A stretch of 64,000 nucleotides of DNA from assembly GCF_014076415.1 (NCBI RefSeq), contig NZ_CP043568.1:3844001-3908000 (forward strand). Direction: 5' to 3'. The number at the start of each line of letters is the position of its first letter. Within the stretch, counting starts at the first letter, position 1. Of this stretch, positions 33,038 to 44,100 are shown in pieces. Origin of the DNA: Comamonas testosteroni. Lineage in GTDB: Bacteria > Pseudomonadota > Gammaproteobacteria > Burkholderiales > Burkholderiaceae_C. Below the pieces are notes generated by a model that had not been told where the DNA came from, searched no databases, and saw nothing but the letters and a program-made list of their open reading frames with translations. The position numbers and the translations under genes were made by a program.

Positions 33038-33970
33038 CTATTCGCCCAGCAGGCCGACTGCCTCCGCTGCAATCAGGTCCCAGACCAGGTGCGCGACGGG
33101 CGATAGCTCGCGCTGCTGGCGCTTGACCAGCATGATGCTGCGCTGCACCTTGGGCACCAGGGGACGGCTGACCAAAGCGGCACTGCCAGCTGCCGCAGTC
33201 GTAGCAGTCCGAGCTGCCCAGGCCGAGGGAACGGCGAGACGCGGCACCACGCTCAAACCCAGACCTTGCTGCACCATGCTGTAGATGGTGGCCGTATGCC
33301 CCACCTCCTGCACCACCGATGCAGTCGCGCCATGCGCCTGCAGTGCGGCATCGATCAGGCGTCGGCTGCCTGATGCATGATCGAGCAGCACCAACGATTC
33401 ACCAGCCAACTGTGCCCAGTGCACCTCTTTCTCACGCGCCAGGCCATGCGAGGAAAGGCAGATCAGACAAAAAGGCTCGGTCAGGATGGTCTGTGCATTC
33501 AGGTCCTGTTTCTCGGATGGGTCGATCACCACCCCAAAATCCACCTCCCCACTGCGCACGCTGAGCAGCACATCGCTTTGAATACGATCGAGCAACTGGA
33601 TATTGACGCCCGGTGACAGTTGTCTGCCACGCGCAATGCATTGCGGCAACAGGTTGGCGGAAAGCGTGGGACTGCTGGCCACCTTCACGCGGCCCTTGCG
33701 CTGAGTCGCCAGGCCTTGCACTTCGAGCAGGCAGGCATCGAGATCCTCAAGCACGCGCGAGAGATTGCCCAGCAGCAGACGGCCGGCCTCGGTCAGTTCC
33801 ACCTCACGCGTGGTTCGATGCAGCAGCAGCAAGCCCAAGGCCTGCTCCAGATCCGTCACATTGCGGCTGACGGCAGGCTGGGTCAATGCCAGGGCATCGG
33901 CAGCACGACTGAAACTGCTGCTTTGGGCTACTGCCACAAAGGCACGCAGTTGACGCAGACTTATATTCAT
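33038..33970 (-). CDS. LysR-family transcriptional regulator
   Basis: The 310-residue protein has the LysR winged HTH at residues about 3-62 (LRQLRAFVAVAQSSSFSRAA, then QPAVSRNVTDLEQALG) and a substrate-binding-type effector domain (about 90-300). It is divergent from the SBF-family transporter gene, with a 9-bp inverted repeat between them that fits a LysR site. The usual inference is that it controls the transporter in response to a small carboxylate-like ligand; the ligand is unknown. It is intact. Confidence 0.9.
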   Translation of the reverse strand: MNISLRQLRAFVAVAQSSSFSRAADALALTQPAVSRNVTDLEQALGLLLLHRTTREVELTEAGRLLLGNLSRVLEDLDACLLEVQGLATQRKGRVKVASSPTLSANLLPQCIARGRQLSPGVNIQLLDRIQSDVLLSVRSGEVDFGVVIDPSEKQDLNAQTILTEPFCLICLSSHGLAREKEVHWAQLAGESLVLLDHASGSRRLIDAALQAHGATASVVQEVGHTATIYSMVQQGLGLSVVPRLAVPSAWAARTATTAAAGSAALVSRPLVPKVQRSIMLVKRQQRELSPVAHLVWDLIAAEAVGLLGE

Positions 33971-33997
33971 ATCAAAAAATTATAGGTCTATCGAATA

Positions 33998-34022
33998 AAT
34001 CCATTTCTCTTTTAAATGGATT
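33998..34022. promoter_or_regulatory. Probable LysR operator
   Basis: AATCCATTT (33998-34006) and AAATGGATT (34014-34022) are perfect arms 7 bp apart, between the divergent LysR and transporter genes. The core has the T-N11-A spacing typical of LysR binding sites. Confidence 0.65.
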
Positions 34023-34089
34023 GCGTGTCCAATACGCAGCCATCGCGCACCGGCCCGGTGCTTTGCATGGATGGCTTCAGTTCAAGAAT

Positions 34090-35079
34090 ATGTCTCGCCC
34101 CCGCTTTGTCCCCGATAACTTCACGCTGGCACTGATTGCCACCGTCGTCCTCGCCAGCTTTCTGCCCGCCTCGGGCCAAGTCGCCAAATATGTGGAACTG
34201 ACCACCACCGGCATCGTCAGCCTGCTGTTTTTTCTGCACGGCGCCAAGCTATCGCGCCAGGCCATCCTGGCTGGCATAGGTCACTGGCGCCTGCATATCT
34301 GGATCTTCATCGCCACCTTTGTGCTGTTCCCCGTTCTGGGACTGGCACTGCGCCCGGTGCTTTCGCCCATGGTCACCACCGAGATGTATATCGGTGTGCT
34401 GTTTCTTTGCACCCTGCCCGCCACGGTGCAATCGGCGATTGCCTTCACCTCCATGGCGCGCGGCAATGTGCCCGCCGCCGTGTGCAGCGCGTCCGCCTCT
34501 ACCCTGCTGGGCATTCTGGTCACGCCGATCCTGGTGAGCCTGATCCTGCACAAGAATGCGGAAGGCGGCGACGCCTTGCATGCCATTGGCAAGATTGCCA
34601 TGACGCTGCTGCTGCCCTTTGTCATCGGTCATCTGATGCGCCCTGTGATCGGCGGCTTTTTGCAGCGTCGTGCCTCCATCATCAAGCTGGTGGACCAGGG
34701 CTCCATTCTGTTTGTGGTCTATGCCGCCTTCAGCGCGGCCGTCATCAGCGGCCTGTGGAAGCAGACACCCATGCCCTCGCTGCTGGGCTTGATCGTGTTG
34801 TGCTGCATTTTGCTGGCCGTCGTGCTCTTCATCACCACCTGGGGTGCACGCCGCCTGGGCTTCAGCAAGGAGGACGAGATCACTCTCGTGTTCTGCGGCT
34901 CCAAGAAAAGCATGGTCAGTGGTATTCCCATGGCCAATGTGCTCTTTCCCGCCGCCTCCGTGGGTGCAATCGTGCTGCCGCTGATGCTGTTCCATCAGAT
35001 CCAGCTCATGGTCTGCGCCGTACTGGCGCAGCGCTATGCCAAGCGTGTGCAGATCGCCGATCAGAGCGAAGCTCATTAA
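34090..35079 (+). CDS. SBF-like (YfeH-type) bile acid:sodium symporter family protein
   Basis: The ATG at 34090 (MSRPRFVPDNFTLALIATVV) is preferred; the frame is open upstream, but it overlaps the operator and has only a TTG start. The 329-residue inner-membrane protein has about ten hydrophobic segments. It shows the SBF-like layout: LLFFLHGAKLSR in the first half, LPATVQSAIAFTSMARGN in the middle and CGSKKSMVSGIPMANVLFP in the second half, the conserved crossover region. The substrate is unknown; relatives move organic anions with sodium. It probably responds to the adjacent LysR regulator. Confidence 0.85.
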   Translation: MSRPRFVPDNFTLALIATVVLASFLPASGQVAKYVELTTTGIVSLLFFLHGAKLSRQAILAGIGHWRLHIWIFIATFVLFPVLGLALRPVLSPMVTTEMYIGVLFLCTLPATVQSAIAFTSMARGNVPAAVCSASASTLLGILVTPILVSLILHKNAEGGDALHAIGKIAMTLLLPFVIGHLMRPVIGGFLQRRASIIKLVDQGSILFVVYAAFSAAVISGLWKQTPMPSLLGLIVLCCILLAVVLFITTWGARRLGFSKEDEITLVFCGSKKSMVSGIPMANVLFPAASVGAIVLPLMLFHQIQLMVCAVLAQRYAKRVQIADQSEAH

Positions 35080-35098
35080 GAGCACAAGACCCATAAAA

Positions 35099-35119
35099 AG
35101 GGGCGCTTCATGCGCCCCT
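35099..35119. terminator. Bidirectional Rho-independent terminator
   Basis: AGGGGCGC (35099-35106) and GCGCCCCT (35112-35119) form a strong stem with a TTCAT loop. T residues follow on the plus strand and A residues precede it. It separates the transporter gene from the convergent lapD-like gene and can serve both. Confidence 0.8.
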
Positions 35120-35146
35120 TGTTCTTTTCACGGAAGATCCATCATT

Positions 35147-37123
35147 TCAAGTAAGCAGCGTCAGCGCGTTTTGCTGACGCAGCAGCTTCGCAGCCTCCGT
35201 ATTGACGACATCGGTCACCACCACTTGAATTCCAAGCCCGGTCGCAGTCTCGACGATGGCCTGCAGCAGATGCAAGGCACCAGGGCTTTGCGCAGCCTGC
35301 TCCGAGAATTCACCACCCAGTTTCACATAGCGCAGCGGCAAGGTATGGAGCTTGGTCAGGCCCATGGGCTGCTGATCCAGACGGCGCAGTCCCACGCCGA
35401 CACCGGCCAATGCCATGGCCCGACAGAACTCGGCCACTTCCTCGGGATAAGCCGTCAGTCCATGCGCATCCAGCTCCAGACAGAGCAGGGACAGGCGATG
35501 CTCCCACTTCTGTGCACTCAGCTCTTCACGCAGCCGGCCCAGGAAGTCCGGCTGGGCCAGCGAGGGCAAGGAGATTCGAATGACCAGCTCGCAATCGTTC
35601 TGCTCAAGCCATGCAGCCCCGAGGGCCACCGCTCGCAAATCGAATTCTGCCGACAAGCCCAGGCGCACGGCGACCGGCAAGAACAGCGACCCCATCAAGG
35701 TCTCGCCGGAAGCAGTGCGCAGCGAGAGCGACGCTTCGCCGCGCTCCTGCATCCCGTTTCGGCCCTTGAATTGCAGTAGTTGAACGGACAGGGAAAGCGC
35801 ATCCTGTGCCTCCAGGGCGGCAATCAGCATCTGACGCCACAAGGTTTCTCCGGCCAGATCGGAAACCACCTCATCATCGCCGTAGGCTACATATTCCACC
35901 TCGGCCTGGCCCGAACTCTCGGCTCGCATCAGACCGTAGTCCAGCCGCGCAAGCACACCTGTTACCGAACTCGATGCCGAGTAATCGGTCAGGGCAAAGC
36001 TCCAGCGGCACCATTGGCCGCTGCTCAAGGTCACACGCATGGACAGCAGCACCTGTCGGATCTGCTGCACCAACGACATGGCCTGGGGCCCGGCCAGGGC
36101 CGGCATGAGAACCACAAAGTCCGAGCCATTGAGGCGTGCCAGCTGAGCCTTGCACTCGGCATGACTCTTCAACACCTGATTGACCTGTTCACCCATCGCA
36201 GCCAACCATGCATCGGCACTGGCCCGGGACATCTGCGCATTCAGAGCCAGCAGATCACGCTGCCTGAACAGCATCACATGGCCATGTGCCGCAACGCCAT
36301 CAGTTTCACTGAGCGCGCGACGCAACTCATTGACAAAGTACTTGCGATTCGGCAGCTGAGTAACTGGATCAAGATTGACCTCCAGCTCCAGTGATTCGAT
36401 ACGCTCCATTTGCTCCTGCGCCGTAGCCTGCACCCGCTCTCGGGTGTCTGCAATGGCGCTGAGTACGGGCACCAGCTCGGCAACCGCGGCCTTGACGGGC
36501 TTCGCCGGTGCCTCACTTCCTGCCTGACGTCCAATCGCTTGAACCTGCGCCGAGATTTCCTGCTGCAAGACCTTGCGAAACCATCTGAACAGCAAGACTA
36601 CAAAGAAAGCCCAGGCCAGCCCGGCCAGCACCACCACCCCCGTCAAGCGCACGCTGCTGCCCCACAGTGCCTGGCTCGCATAGCTGTCGTCCACAACCAG
36701 CGTCAATTGCCCAACCTGCTTCCAGCCATCGCTGATCACACGCTCTGCCTTTGGCGAACGCAGCGGCAGCACCTCCACAAACCACGGCGGAGCAGCACCG
36801 TCCTTGAGCTTGGCAGAACTATCGGTAATGCCGTTGTCGCGTCTGCGCTCGAACAAGGTCTCGCCCTGCGGGGACGCCAGGCGGATCAGCTTGAACTGCC
36901 CGCCATCGAACAAGGCCATCATCAGCAGCTCCTGCGTGACCGGATCCTGGTTGGCCGGCTGCGACAGCGACAAGGCCAGCGAAGATGCGGCGTTCTCACT
37001 CTCGGACTGCAACTGCCCATCCAGATACTGACGCGCAGCACCAATGCTGAAAGCCAGGGTGCCGATCAGGATGGCCACGATGGCCACCGTCACGCTGATC
37101 AAAAGTTGTTTTAACAACGACAT
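35147..37123 (-). CDS. lapD: LapD-like c-di-GMP receptor
   Basis: This 658-residue inner-membrane protein has the LapD order. A first helix lies at about 7-29. A periplasmic LapD/MoxY N-domain (about 30-158) follows, then a second helix (about 159-182), a HAMP linker, a degenerate GGDEF domain (about 255-400; active site reads NGSDF) and a degenerate EAL domain (about 420-655; GEASL in place of EAL). Both enzyme sites are altered, so it should bind c-di-GMP rather than make or degrade it. In Pseudomonas, c-di-GMP-bound LapD captures the protease LapG in the periplasm, protecting the adhesin. The lapG-like gene is 65 bp upstream on the same strand, so the two form an operon. Confidence 0.92.
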   Translation of the reverse strand: MSLLKQLLISVTVAIVAILIGTLAFSIGAARQYLDGQLQSESENAASSLALSLSQPANQDPVTQELLMMALFDGGQFKLIRLASPQGETLFERRRDNGITDSSAKLKDGAAPPWFVEVLPLRSPKAERVISDGWKQVGQLTLVVDDSYASQALWGSSVRLTGVVVLAGLAWAFFVVLLFRWFRKVLQQEISAQVQAIGRQAGSEAPAKPVKAAVAELVPVLSAIADTRERVQATAQEQMERIESLELEVNLDPVTQLPNRKYFVNELRRALSETDGVAAHGHVMLFRQRDLLALNAQMSRASADAWLAAMGEQVNQVLKSHAECKAQLARLNGSDFVVLMPALAGPQAMSLVQQIRQVLLSMRVTLSSGQWCRWSFALTDYSASSSVTGVLARLDYGLMRAESSGQAEVEYVAYGDDEVVSDLAGETLWRQMLIAALEAQDALSLSVQLLQFKGRNGMQERGEASLSLRTASGETLMGSLFLPVAVRLGLSAEFDLRAVALGAAWLEQNDCELVIRISLPSLAQPDFLGRLREELSAQKWEHRLSLLCLELDAHGLTAYPEEVAEFCRAMALAGVGVGLRRLDQQPMGLTKLHTLPLRYVKLGGEFSEQAAQSPGALHLLQAIVETATGLGIQVVVTDVVNTEAAKLLRQQNALTLLT

Positions 37124-37188
37124 CTTGCTGCCTTATCTGTGTGGACCATTCAACATGGCTCCGCTGCCCGCACCGTCAAACATGGCAT

Positions 37189-37950
37189 TCATGGCAAAAA
37201 ACCTTCCTGCTTCATGCGCGCCAGCAGATCGCGCCAGCGCGTAATCCTGTCCACCGAAGCAGGCTGTGCGCCCGCGACATATACACCCTGTGCATTGAAG
37301 CTGAATACAGGAGTCAAGTCCTTGCGCTGGCTTGCCGGCATGATGTTGTCCAGCAGACTGTCCAGCACCAGCGGTTCGGCTGCAGGTGTCTCGTAGTAGC
37401 CCAGCACCATATGCGCAATGCTCTGCGTACTACCCACGCCCCCCAGGCGGGCACGCACATAGATCAGGCGCAGTTTCTCTACCGCGACGCCCAGGCGCAG
37501 CAGCGAGAAATACTTGCCAATCACGTAATCCTCGCAGTCTCCAGCACCCCTACCCAGGGTTTCAAGAGGCGTTGCCCAATAGTCCGACTGGGACCAGAGG
37601 ACGCTGTCCTCCGACTGCAGCACTGCGCGATTCCAGAACGTGTTGACGGCCGGCAGTTGCTGCTGCAGCGACCTGTCTTTCTGGGCTTGCAGCATCGCCA
37701 GCCACTGACCCAGTCTCTGGACACCTGCGGCGCCATAGCGGGACTGCATGCTGCTCTGCAGCCGCTCGCTGTCGAAATCCAGCGCGACGGCTTCAAACCC
37801 CTTCTGCAGCGCCCAGGCTCCGAGAATCGCCGAGCCATACAAAAGCATGCCTCTGCGCGACAGACGCTGCATTTTTTCCACGGGCTGTGGAAACAGGAGG
37901 CTAGGCGAAGTACTCAAGCGAGTTGCAAAAAGGGCAAGCGCGCAAGACAT
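37189..37950 (-). CDS. lapG: LapG-like periplasmic cysteine protease
   Basis: This 253-residue protein belongs to peptidase family C93 (transglutaminase-like fold). An N-terminal signal anchor (about residues 34-56) is followed by the catalytic domain with Cys139 (GAGDCEDY), His180 (SIAHMVLGYY) and Asp197 (LVLDSL). LapG enzymes are calcium-dependent and cut giant adhesins at a dialanine near their N-terminus. A matching AA at residues 111-112 is present in the adhesin coded just upstream. The gene heads the lapG-lapD pair. The adhesin gene ends 200 bp upstream in the same direction, across a large hairpin. Confidence 0.92.
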   Translation of the reverse strand: MSCALALFATRLSTSPSLLFPQPVEKMQRLSRRGMLLYGSAILGAWALQKGFEAVALDFDSERLQSSMQSRYGAAGVQRLGQWLAMLQAQKDRSLQQQLPAVNTFWNRAVLQSEDSVLWSQSDYWATPLETLGRGAGDCEDYVIGKYFSLLRLGVAVEKLRLIYVRARLGGVGSTQSIAHMVLGYYETPAAEPLVLDSLLDNIMPASQRKDLTPVFSFNAQGVYVAGAQPASVDRITRWRDLLARMKQEGFLP

Positions 37951-38094
37951 AAATAGCTTGAGACGCCTGTAAATACTGTGATGACCGCTATGAATCTTGA
38001 AAGGTTGACGGGAACACAGTCAAGGTCCAATGCTCACAAATGTAACCAATCAAGCAAGCTCTTGAAACAACCTGCCGATCACAGCCGAGCGAAG

Positions 38095-38128
38095 AGGTAG
38101 AAGACTTGATATTTCAAGACTTCTACCT
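38095..38128. repeat. Long stem-loop after the adhesin gene
   Basis: AGGTAGAAG (38095-38103) pairs with CTTCTACCT (38120-38128). The stem continues after a mismatch with CTTGA against TCAAG, and the loop is only a few bases. It lies 22 bp beyond the adhesin stop. No T run follows on the minus strand, so it is more likely an RNA-stabilising or processing hairpin than a standard terminator. Confidence 0.6.
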
Positions 38129-38149
38129 GACCTCGCCGGGGGCTGCTTA

Positions 38150-41100
38150 TCAGCTGTGGTCGATCTTGAGCTTGCCTTGATCGATCAGCTCCTTGATCAA
38201 GGCGTTCTGATCCGCCGTGGTGGTCAACGAGTGCCCAGCGGTGAGATCCACTCCCTTGAATGTGATCAGTTGATCGTAGTTGGAGCCTGCAGCACCCAAA
38301 TTTCCATCGGTAGAGACCTTGAGTACGGTATCTGCACCACTCTTGGAGAAATTCAGGAACTTGGACAGATCCTTGCTGCCCTCCTCCCCTTGCAGCAGAT
38401 CATGCAGGTCCAGCACATCATTGCCGTTGGTGTCGGAGCCGCCTTTACCGAAATCGTTGATCACATCCTTGGCAGGAGCCGCAGTGGTTCCCTGATCGCC
38501 CTTGAACCACAGGAAAACATCATCTCCTTCGCCGCCAATCAATGTGTCATCGCCCTTGCCACCGACCAGCACGTCATTGCCCTTGCCGCCACTCAGCGTG
38601 TCATTGCCGGAGCCAGCCATCAGGATTTCGCTATCGTTGGTGCCCACCAGGTGGTCACCCGACTGGTAGCTTACTGAGACATTAGCGCTGTCGCTGTGAC
38701 CGTCGGCCGTCTGTATGGTGTACGAGCTGTTGGCGGTAGCGCCGTCCAGGTTGACGTTGCTGTAGTCGACGTTCATCGTCAGCGTGTAGGTCTCCGCGGC
38801 GTTGGAGCCATTTCCGTTGTCGAGAACGTTAACGACGTGGATCTCATAGTCGCCCGACTCCGTCACCGGGATCTTGCCGCCACTCGGGACGACGGTATAT
38901 TGATCGCCCGAGCCGGCTAGGCGGTACTCCACCCTGATCCAACCGCCGTTCAGGTTGTGGCTCAGCGTCAACACCTCACCCGCAACCAGCGGAACCAGCA
39001 GCGTATCCTGATCGTTGCCGTTACTGGCGCCGACCTTGTCCAGATAGCCCTTGACCGCCAGTTGTGCCTTGTTCTCGCCTGCGCCAGTTTTCGTGAACTC
39101 GCCGCGCGCGATCGTCAGTTCCTTAGTGTTCTTGTTGTTGGAGATGTCATAGGTCCTCAACGTGCTGCGCGTGAAGTCCTTGCCTTGATCCCAGCCCGTA
39201 TTCACTGTCAGCGGGCCCATAGTCAGCGCACCCGTACCGCGCACGTCGTTGGCCAGCAGTGCGCCGGACTGAACCGTGAGCTGCGTGCCCAAGATGTTGG
39301 TAATGATCTTGTCATTCACCGCATCCGGGGTCTGGTACACCGGCGGGGTCACGTTGACCGTGATGCTGGAGCTTGCCGTGTCGCCGTCGCCGTCCTGCAC
39401 CGTGAACTGGATGATGTCGGTGCCGGCCGTCTTCGGCACGTAGCGGTAGTTGCCCAGATTGTCGCCGGCCAGGTCCAGCGTGAACTTGCCATGCGCGGTG
39501 GTCACGGTCAGTTCGGACGTGGCTGCGTCGAAGCTATACGTGGCGCCCGAGGTGGCGGTCACCTTGTTGGTTGCGGCATCGTAGTTGTAGGTCTTGCCTT
39601 CGATGACCAGCTGCGTGATGCGCGCGCCGCTCAGGTCGGCGCCCAACGTGCCGCCCGCGGCGATGTCGCCGTTGATGGGTGGTGCGATGGTGCCGTCGAT
39701 CGCAGCGTCCAGACCGTTCAGGTTCGTCACCAGGATGGTGTTGCTGTCGCCGGGACGGTCGGGATTGTAGGAGACCGGATCAATGTAGCCGCCAGTCGCA
39801 CCAGTGCCCAAGCCGATGCCATAGGAATTGATATGGTTGTCGGTGAGGAACGTCTCCCAGGCCGCCTGCTGGGTCGAACCAACCGAGCGATTGCTGTCTG
39901 GTTCCCCGTCGGTAAAGAAGTAGGAGATGTTCTGGACGTTGTTTCCTTCAAGCTTGCCCGTGGCAGAGCTGTTCCAGGCGGCCATTGCCTTGTTCAGCGC
40001 ATCCTGATAATTGGTGCTGCCGCCATAACCTAGGGCATTCACAAACACCTTGGCTTCTGCCAGGGACATCCAGCCGCTGCCCTTTTGCGTGGCACTGCTG
40101 TTGAATTCCAGAACCAGAACGCGCACGTCGCCGGCCTCTCCGTACTTGTCGAGCAGGCTGTTGACCGAGGACTTCAGCACGGCCAGGCGGGACAATTGTG
40201 TCGAACCGTTGTACACGCCGCTGGCGTAATTCATGCTGCCGGACGTATCCAGCGTCAGCATGATGTTGGTGCCGTGCGAAGACAGCGCCGAGCTTTCCGC
40301 GATCGGTTTGAGGCTGGGGGCCGTGTCGGTGATCAGCACGCCCAGGTCGCCCGTTGCCTTGCCGCCGAACTTGTCTTCCACCGTAATCTGGAAGTGGTCC
40401 TGCACGTTGGTGTCGTCACCGGTGTGCGCCTGCTGGCCGCTGGTCTGGTAGGTGTAGCTGACCTTGCCGGTCGTGGCGTCGTATCCGGTCAGCGTCAGCG
40501 TGCCTTTGCTGGTCGTCAGCGTGACCGGATTGTTCACCAGGTCGGCCAGACGGTCCAGCGTCAGGGACGCGTCGGCGTTGCCCGGGCCGTCGAGCGTCAG
40601 CGACTTCAGGCCTGCGCTCGCGGTGATCGTGAACGTGCCGCTACCGGAGGCCAGGGCTTCCGACACGCTGATGGCGCCCGGCGCAGCGAGGTTGTAGTCC
40701 TCGATGTTGACGCTGGGAGCAGGAGGTTCCACACCCGCCACTTCGAAGTGGCCAGCAGTGGAGTCACCGTCGGCATCCGTCACCTTGTAGGTGAAGTCGA
40801 GCTTGCCGTCCGCAGTGCCTTGCATCGGCTTGTATTGATAAAACTCCCACTTGCCGGTGGCCGGCGTCAAGCGCATCTCGAAGATGAGGTTCCCCGACGG
40901 GTCGCGGCCTTCGATCAGATTGCCGTTGCTCAGCGTCGTCGTGATGTTCGCGCCTTCGCGCGTCTTCAGGCTACCTTCCGCGCCCGTCAACTCCAGACGG
41001 CCTGCGCCGTCGGCGCCGTAACCGTAGTTCAGCGTGCCTTCGCCGTAGGCGATGGCCTGGACGGTATTGCTACCCAGGAAGGTGATGCCGGTAACGGTGA

Positions 41101-44100
41101 AGTCGCTGTTGTCGCTGGACGAGTTCTTGTGGTTGTCCGTGGCCGAAATCACGATCGTGTCGAAACCGCCTTCTTCGACGCGGAAGTTGGCTGCGTAGTC
41201 GCCGCCGTTCTGGTCGGAGGTGAAGGTGCGTTCGGCGATCAACACGCCATTGCGGTAGAACTTCGCGACGCCGCTTTCCACCTCGCCGCCGTACATGGCG
41301 CCGAAATCGATAGTGGCGCCATAGGCAACCTTGCCACCAGTCAGGCGTATGGTCAGTTCTTCGGACGCGCCCTTGCCATCCGGTCCAACGCGGTAGTCGA
41401 TTTCGTTGGCGATGTTGTGATACGGCGCATCCTTGCTTGCGACACCCAGGCCGGTCTTGCTTTGGTTGACATTGGCGTCGATCAGCGTCAAGTCAGACTT
41501 GGACGTGAAGCCCTTGGCCGTGACTTCGATCGCGCCATTGCCGAAGGTCATCTTCATCTGGTTGGTGCTGGTCTGGGAACCAGCGAAGCTCACCTTGCCC
41601 GTGTAGACATCAGGGATGTTGGTGGTTTGCACCGAGACGGGGTCGTTCGGTTGCACCACCGGCGAGTCGTCCTCGATCGTGATGTTGATGTTGGTGGACA
41701 CCGCCGGATTGACGCCATCCGACACCTTGACGCCGACCGACAGGCCCAGCGTGTCTTCACGCGAGGTGTCGGGGTGGTCGACCGGAGCCAGCAGCTTCAC
41801 GTTGTAGGCGCCGTTATCGTCGATCATGATGACGATGGCGTCCGTGCCGCCCGCGCGGCCCGTCAGCGTGTGTCCATTGTCGGACAGCGTCCAGACTATG
41901 GGCGTGCCGTGGGACGTCAGGGCGCCATTGGCGGGCGCAACCAGCGTAATGCTGTAGGTGGTGTTGTTGTCGTCGGTGATCGACAGTTGGCCGTTCGCCT
42001 GGGGCGAATCGGTCGTATCCGATGTGCCGTTGCTGTCTTTGATGCCACCAGCCAGGCCTTCTTCGGAGACGGCCGTGTTTCCACCTCCAACGACAGGCGG
42101 CTTGTTGATGTCGACGATTGCGGCGTTGCCGCCATCGGTGATGCCCGAGGGCAGCGCGGTGCCGCTGGCGGTGGCACCGGTCAGCGTCGCCGTCAAGGTC
42201 ATGCTCTCACGGCCTTCGTAAATGCCGTCGGGCGTGGTCGGAACCGTGACCACGATGCCGCCGGTGGTGCCGGCCGGGACCTGGAAGCTGTAGGTGCCGT
42301 CGCCGTTGTTCACCAGGGTGACCGTGGTGCCACCGATGGTGACCACGGGCGTGCCGATGTCGTCGGATTCGATGTCACCACCCAGCTTGAAGGTGATGGT
42401 GGTGGCGGCGTCGACGGCCTTGCCCAGCGTGATGTTGAACGTGGCGTCGGAGCCTTCGTGGACATTGCCCGGATCGGAGACGTCCAGGGTCGGGACGTCA
42501 GCGCCCGGACCTTGGCTGTCGACGATGGCGGCGTTGCCGGTGTCGGTGATGCCGGCGGGCAGATCCACGCCGCTGGCGGTCTTGCCGCTCAGCGTGGCTT
42601 CGAGGGTCAGCTTCTCGCTGCCTTCGAAGACGGCGTCGTCGGTGGTCGGAACGGTGACCACGATGCCGCCGGTGGTGCCGGCCGGGACCTGGAAGCTGTA
42701 GGTGCCGTCGCCGTTGTTCACCAGGGTGACCGTGGTGCCACCGATGGTGACCACGGGCGTGCCGATGTCGTCGGATTCGATGTCACCACCCAGCTTGAAG
42801 GTGATGGTGGTGGCGGCGTCGACGGCCTTGCCCAGCGTGATGTTGAACGTGGCGTCGGAGCCTTCGTGGACATTGCCCGGATCGGAGACGTCCAGGGTCG
42901 GGACGTCAGCGCCCGGACCTTGGCTGTCGACGATGGCGGCGTTGCCGGTGTCGGTGATGCCGGCGGGCAGATCCACGCCGCTGGCGGTCTTGCCGCTCAG
43001 CGTGGCTTCGAGGGTCAGCTTCTCGCTGCCTTCGAAGACGGCGTCGTCGGTGGTCGGAACGGTGACCACGATGCCGCCGGTGGTGCCGGCCGGGACCTGG
43101 AAGCTGTAGGTGCCGTCGCCGTTGTTCACCAGGGTGACCGTGGTGCCACCGATGGTGACCACGGGCGTGCCGATGTCGTCGGATTCGATGTCACCACCCA
43201 GCTTGAAGGTGATGGTGGTGGCGGCGTCGACGGCCTTGCCCAGCGTGATGTTGAACGTGGCGTCGGAGCCTTCGTGGACATTGCCCGGATCGGAGACGTC
43301 CAGGGTCGGGACGTCAGCGCCCGGACCTTGGCTGTCGACGATGGCGGCGTTGCCGGTGTCGGTGATGCCGGCGGGCAGATCCACGCCGCTGGCGGTCTTG
43401 CCGCTCAGCGTGGCTTCGAGGGTCAGCTTCTCGCTGCCTTCGAAGACGGCGTCGTCGGTGGTCGGAACGGTGACCACGATGCCGCCGGTGGTGCCGGCCG
43501 GGACCTGGAAGCTGTAGGTGCCGTCGCCGTTGTTCACCAGGGTGACCGTGGTGCCACCGATGGTGACCACGGGCGTGCCGATGTCGTCGGATTCGATGTC
43601 ACCACCCAGCTTGAAGGTGATGGTGGTGGCGGCGTCGACGGCCTTGCCCAGCGTGATGTTGAACGTGGCGTCGGAGCCTTCGTGGACATTGCCCGGATCG
43701 GAGACGTCCAGGGTCGGGACGTCAGCGCCCGGACCTTGGCTGTCGACGATGGCGGCGTTGCCGGTGTCGGTGATGCCGGCGGGCAGATCCACGCCGCTGG
43801 CGGTCTTGCCGCTCAGCGTGGCTTCGAGGGTCAGCTTCTCGCTGCCTTCGAAGACGGCGTCGTCGGTGGTCGGAACGGTGACCACGATGCCGCCGGTGGT
43901 GCCGGCCGGGACCTGGAAGCTGTAGGTGCCGTCGCCGTTGTTCACCAGGGTGACCGTGGTGCCACCGATGGTGACCACGGGCGTGCCGATGTCGTCGGAT
44001 TCGATGTCACCACCCAGCTTGAAGGTGATGGTGGTGGCGGCGTCGACGGCCTTGCCCAGCGTGATGTTGAACGTGGCGTCGGAGCCTTCGTGGACATTGC

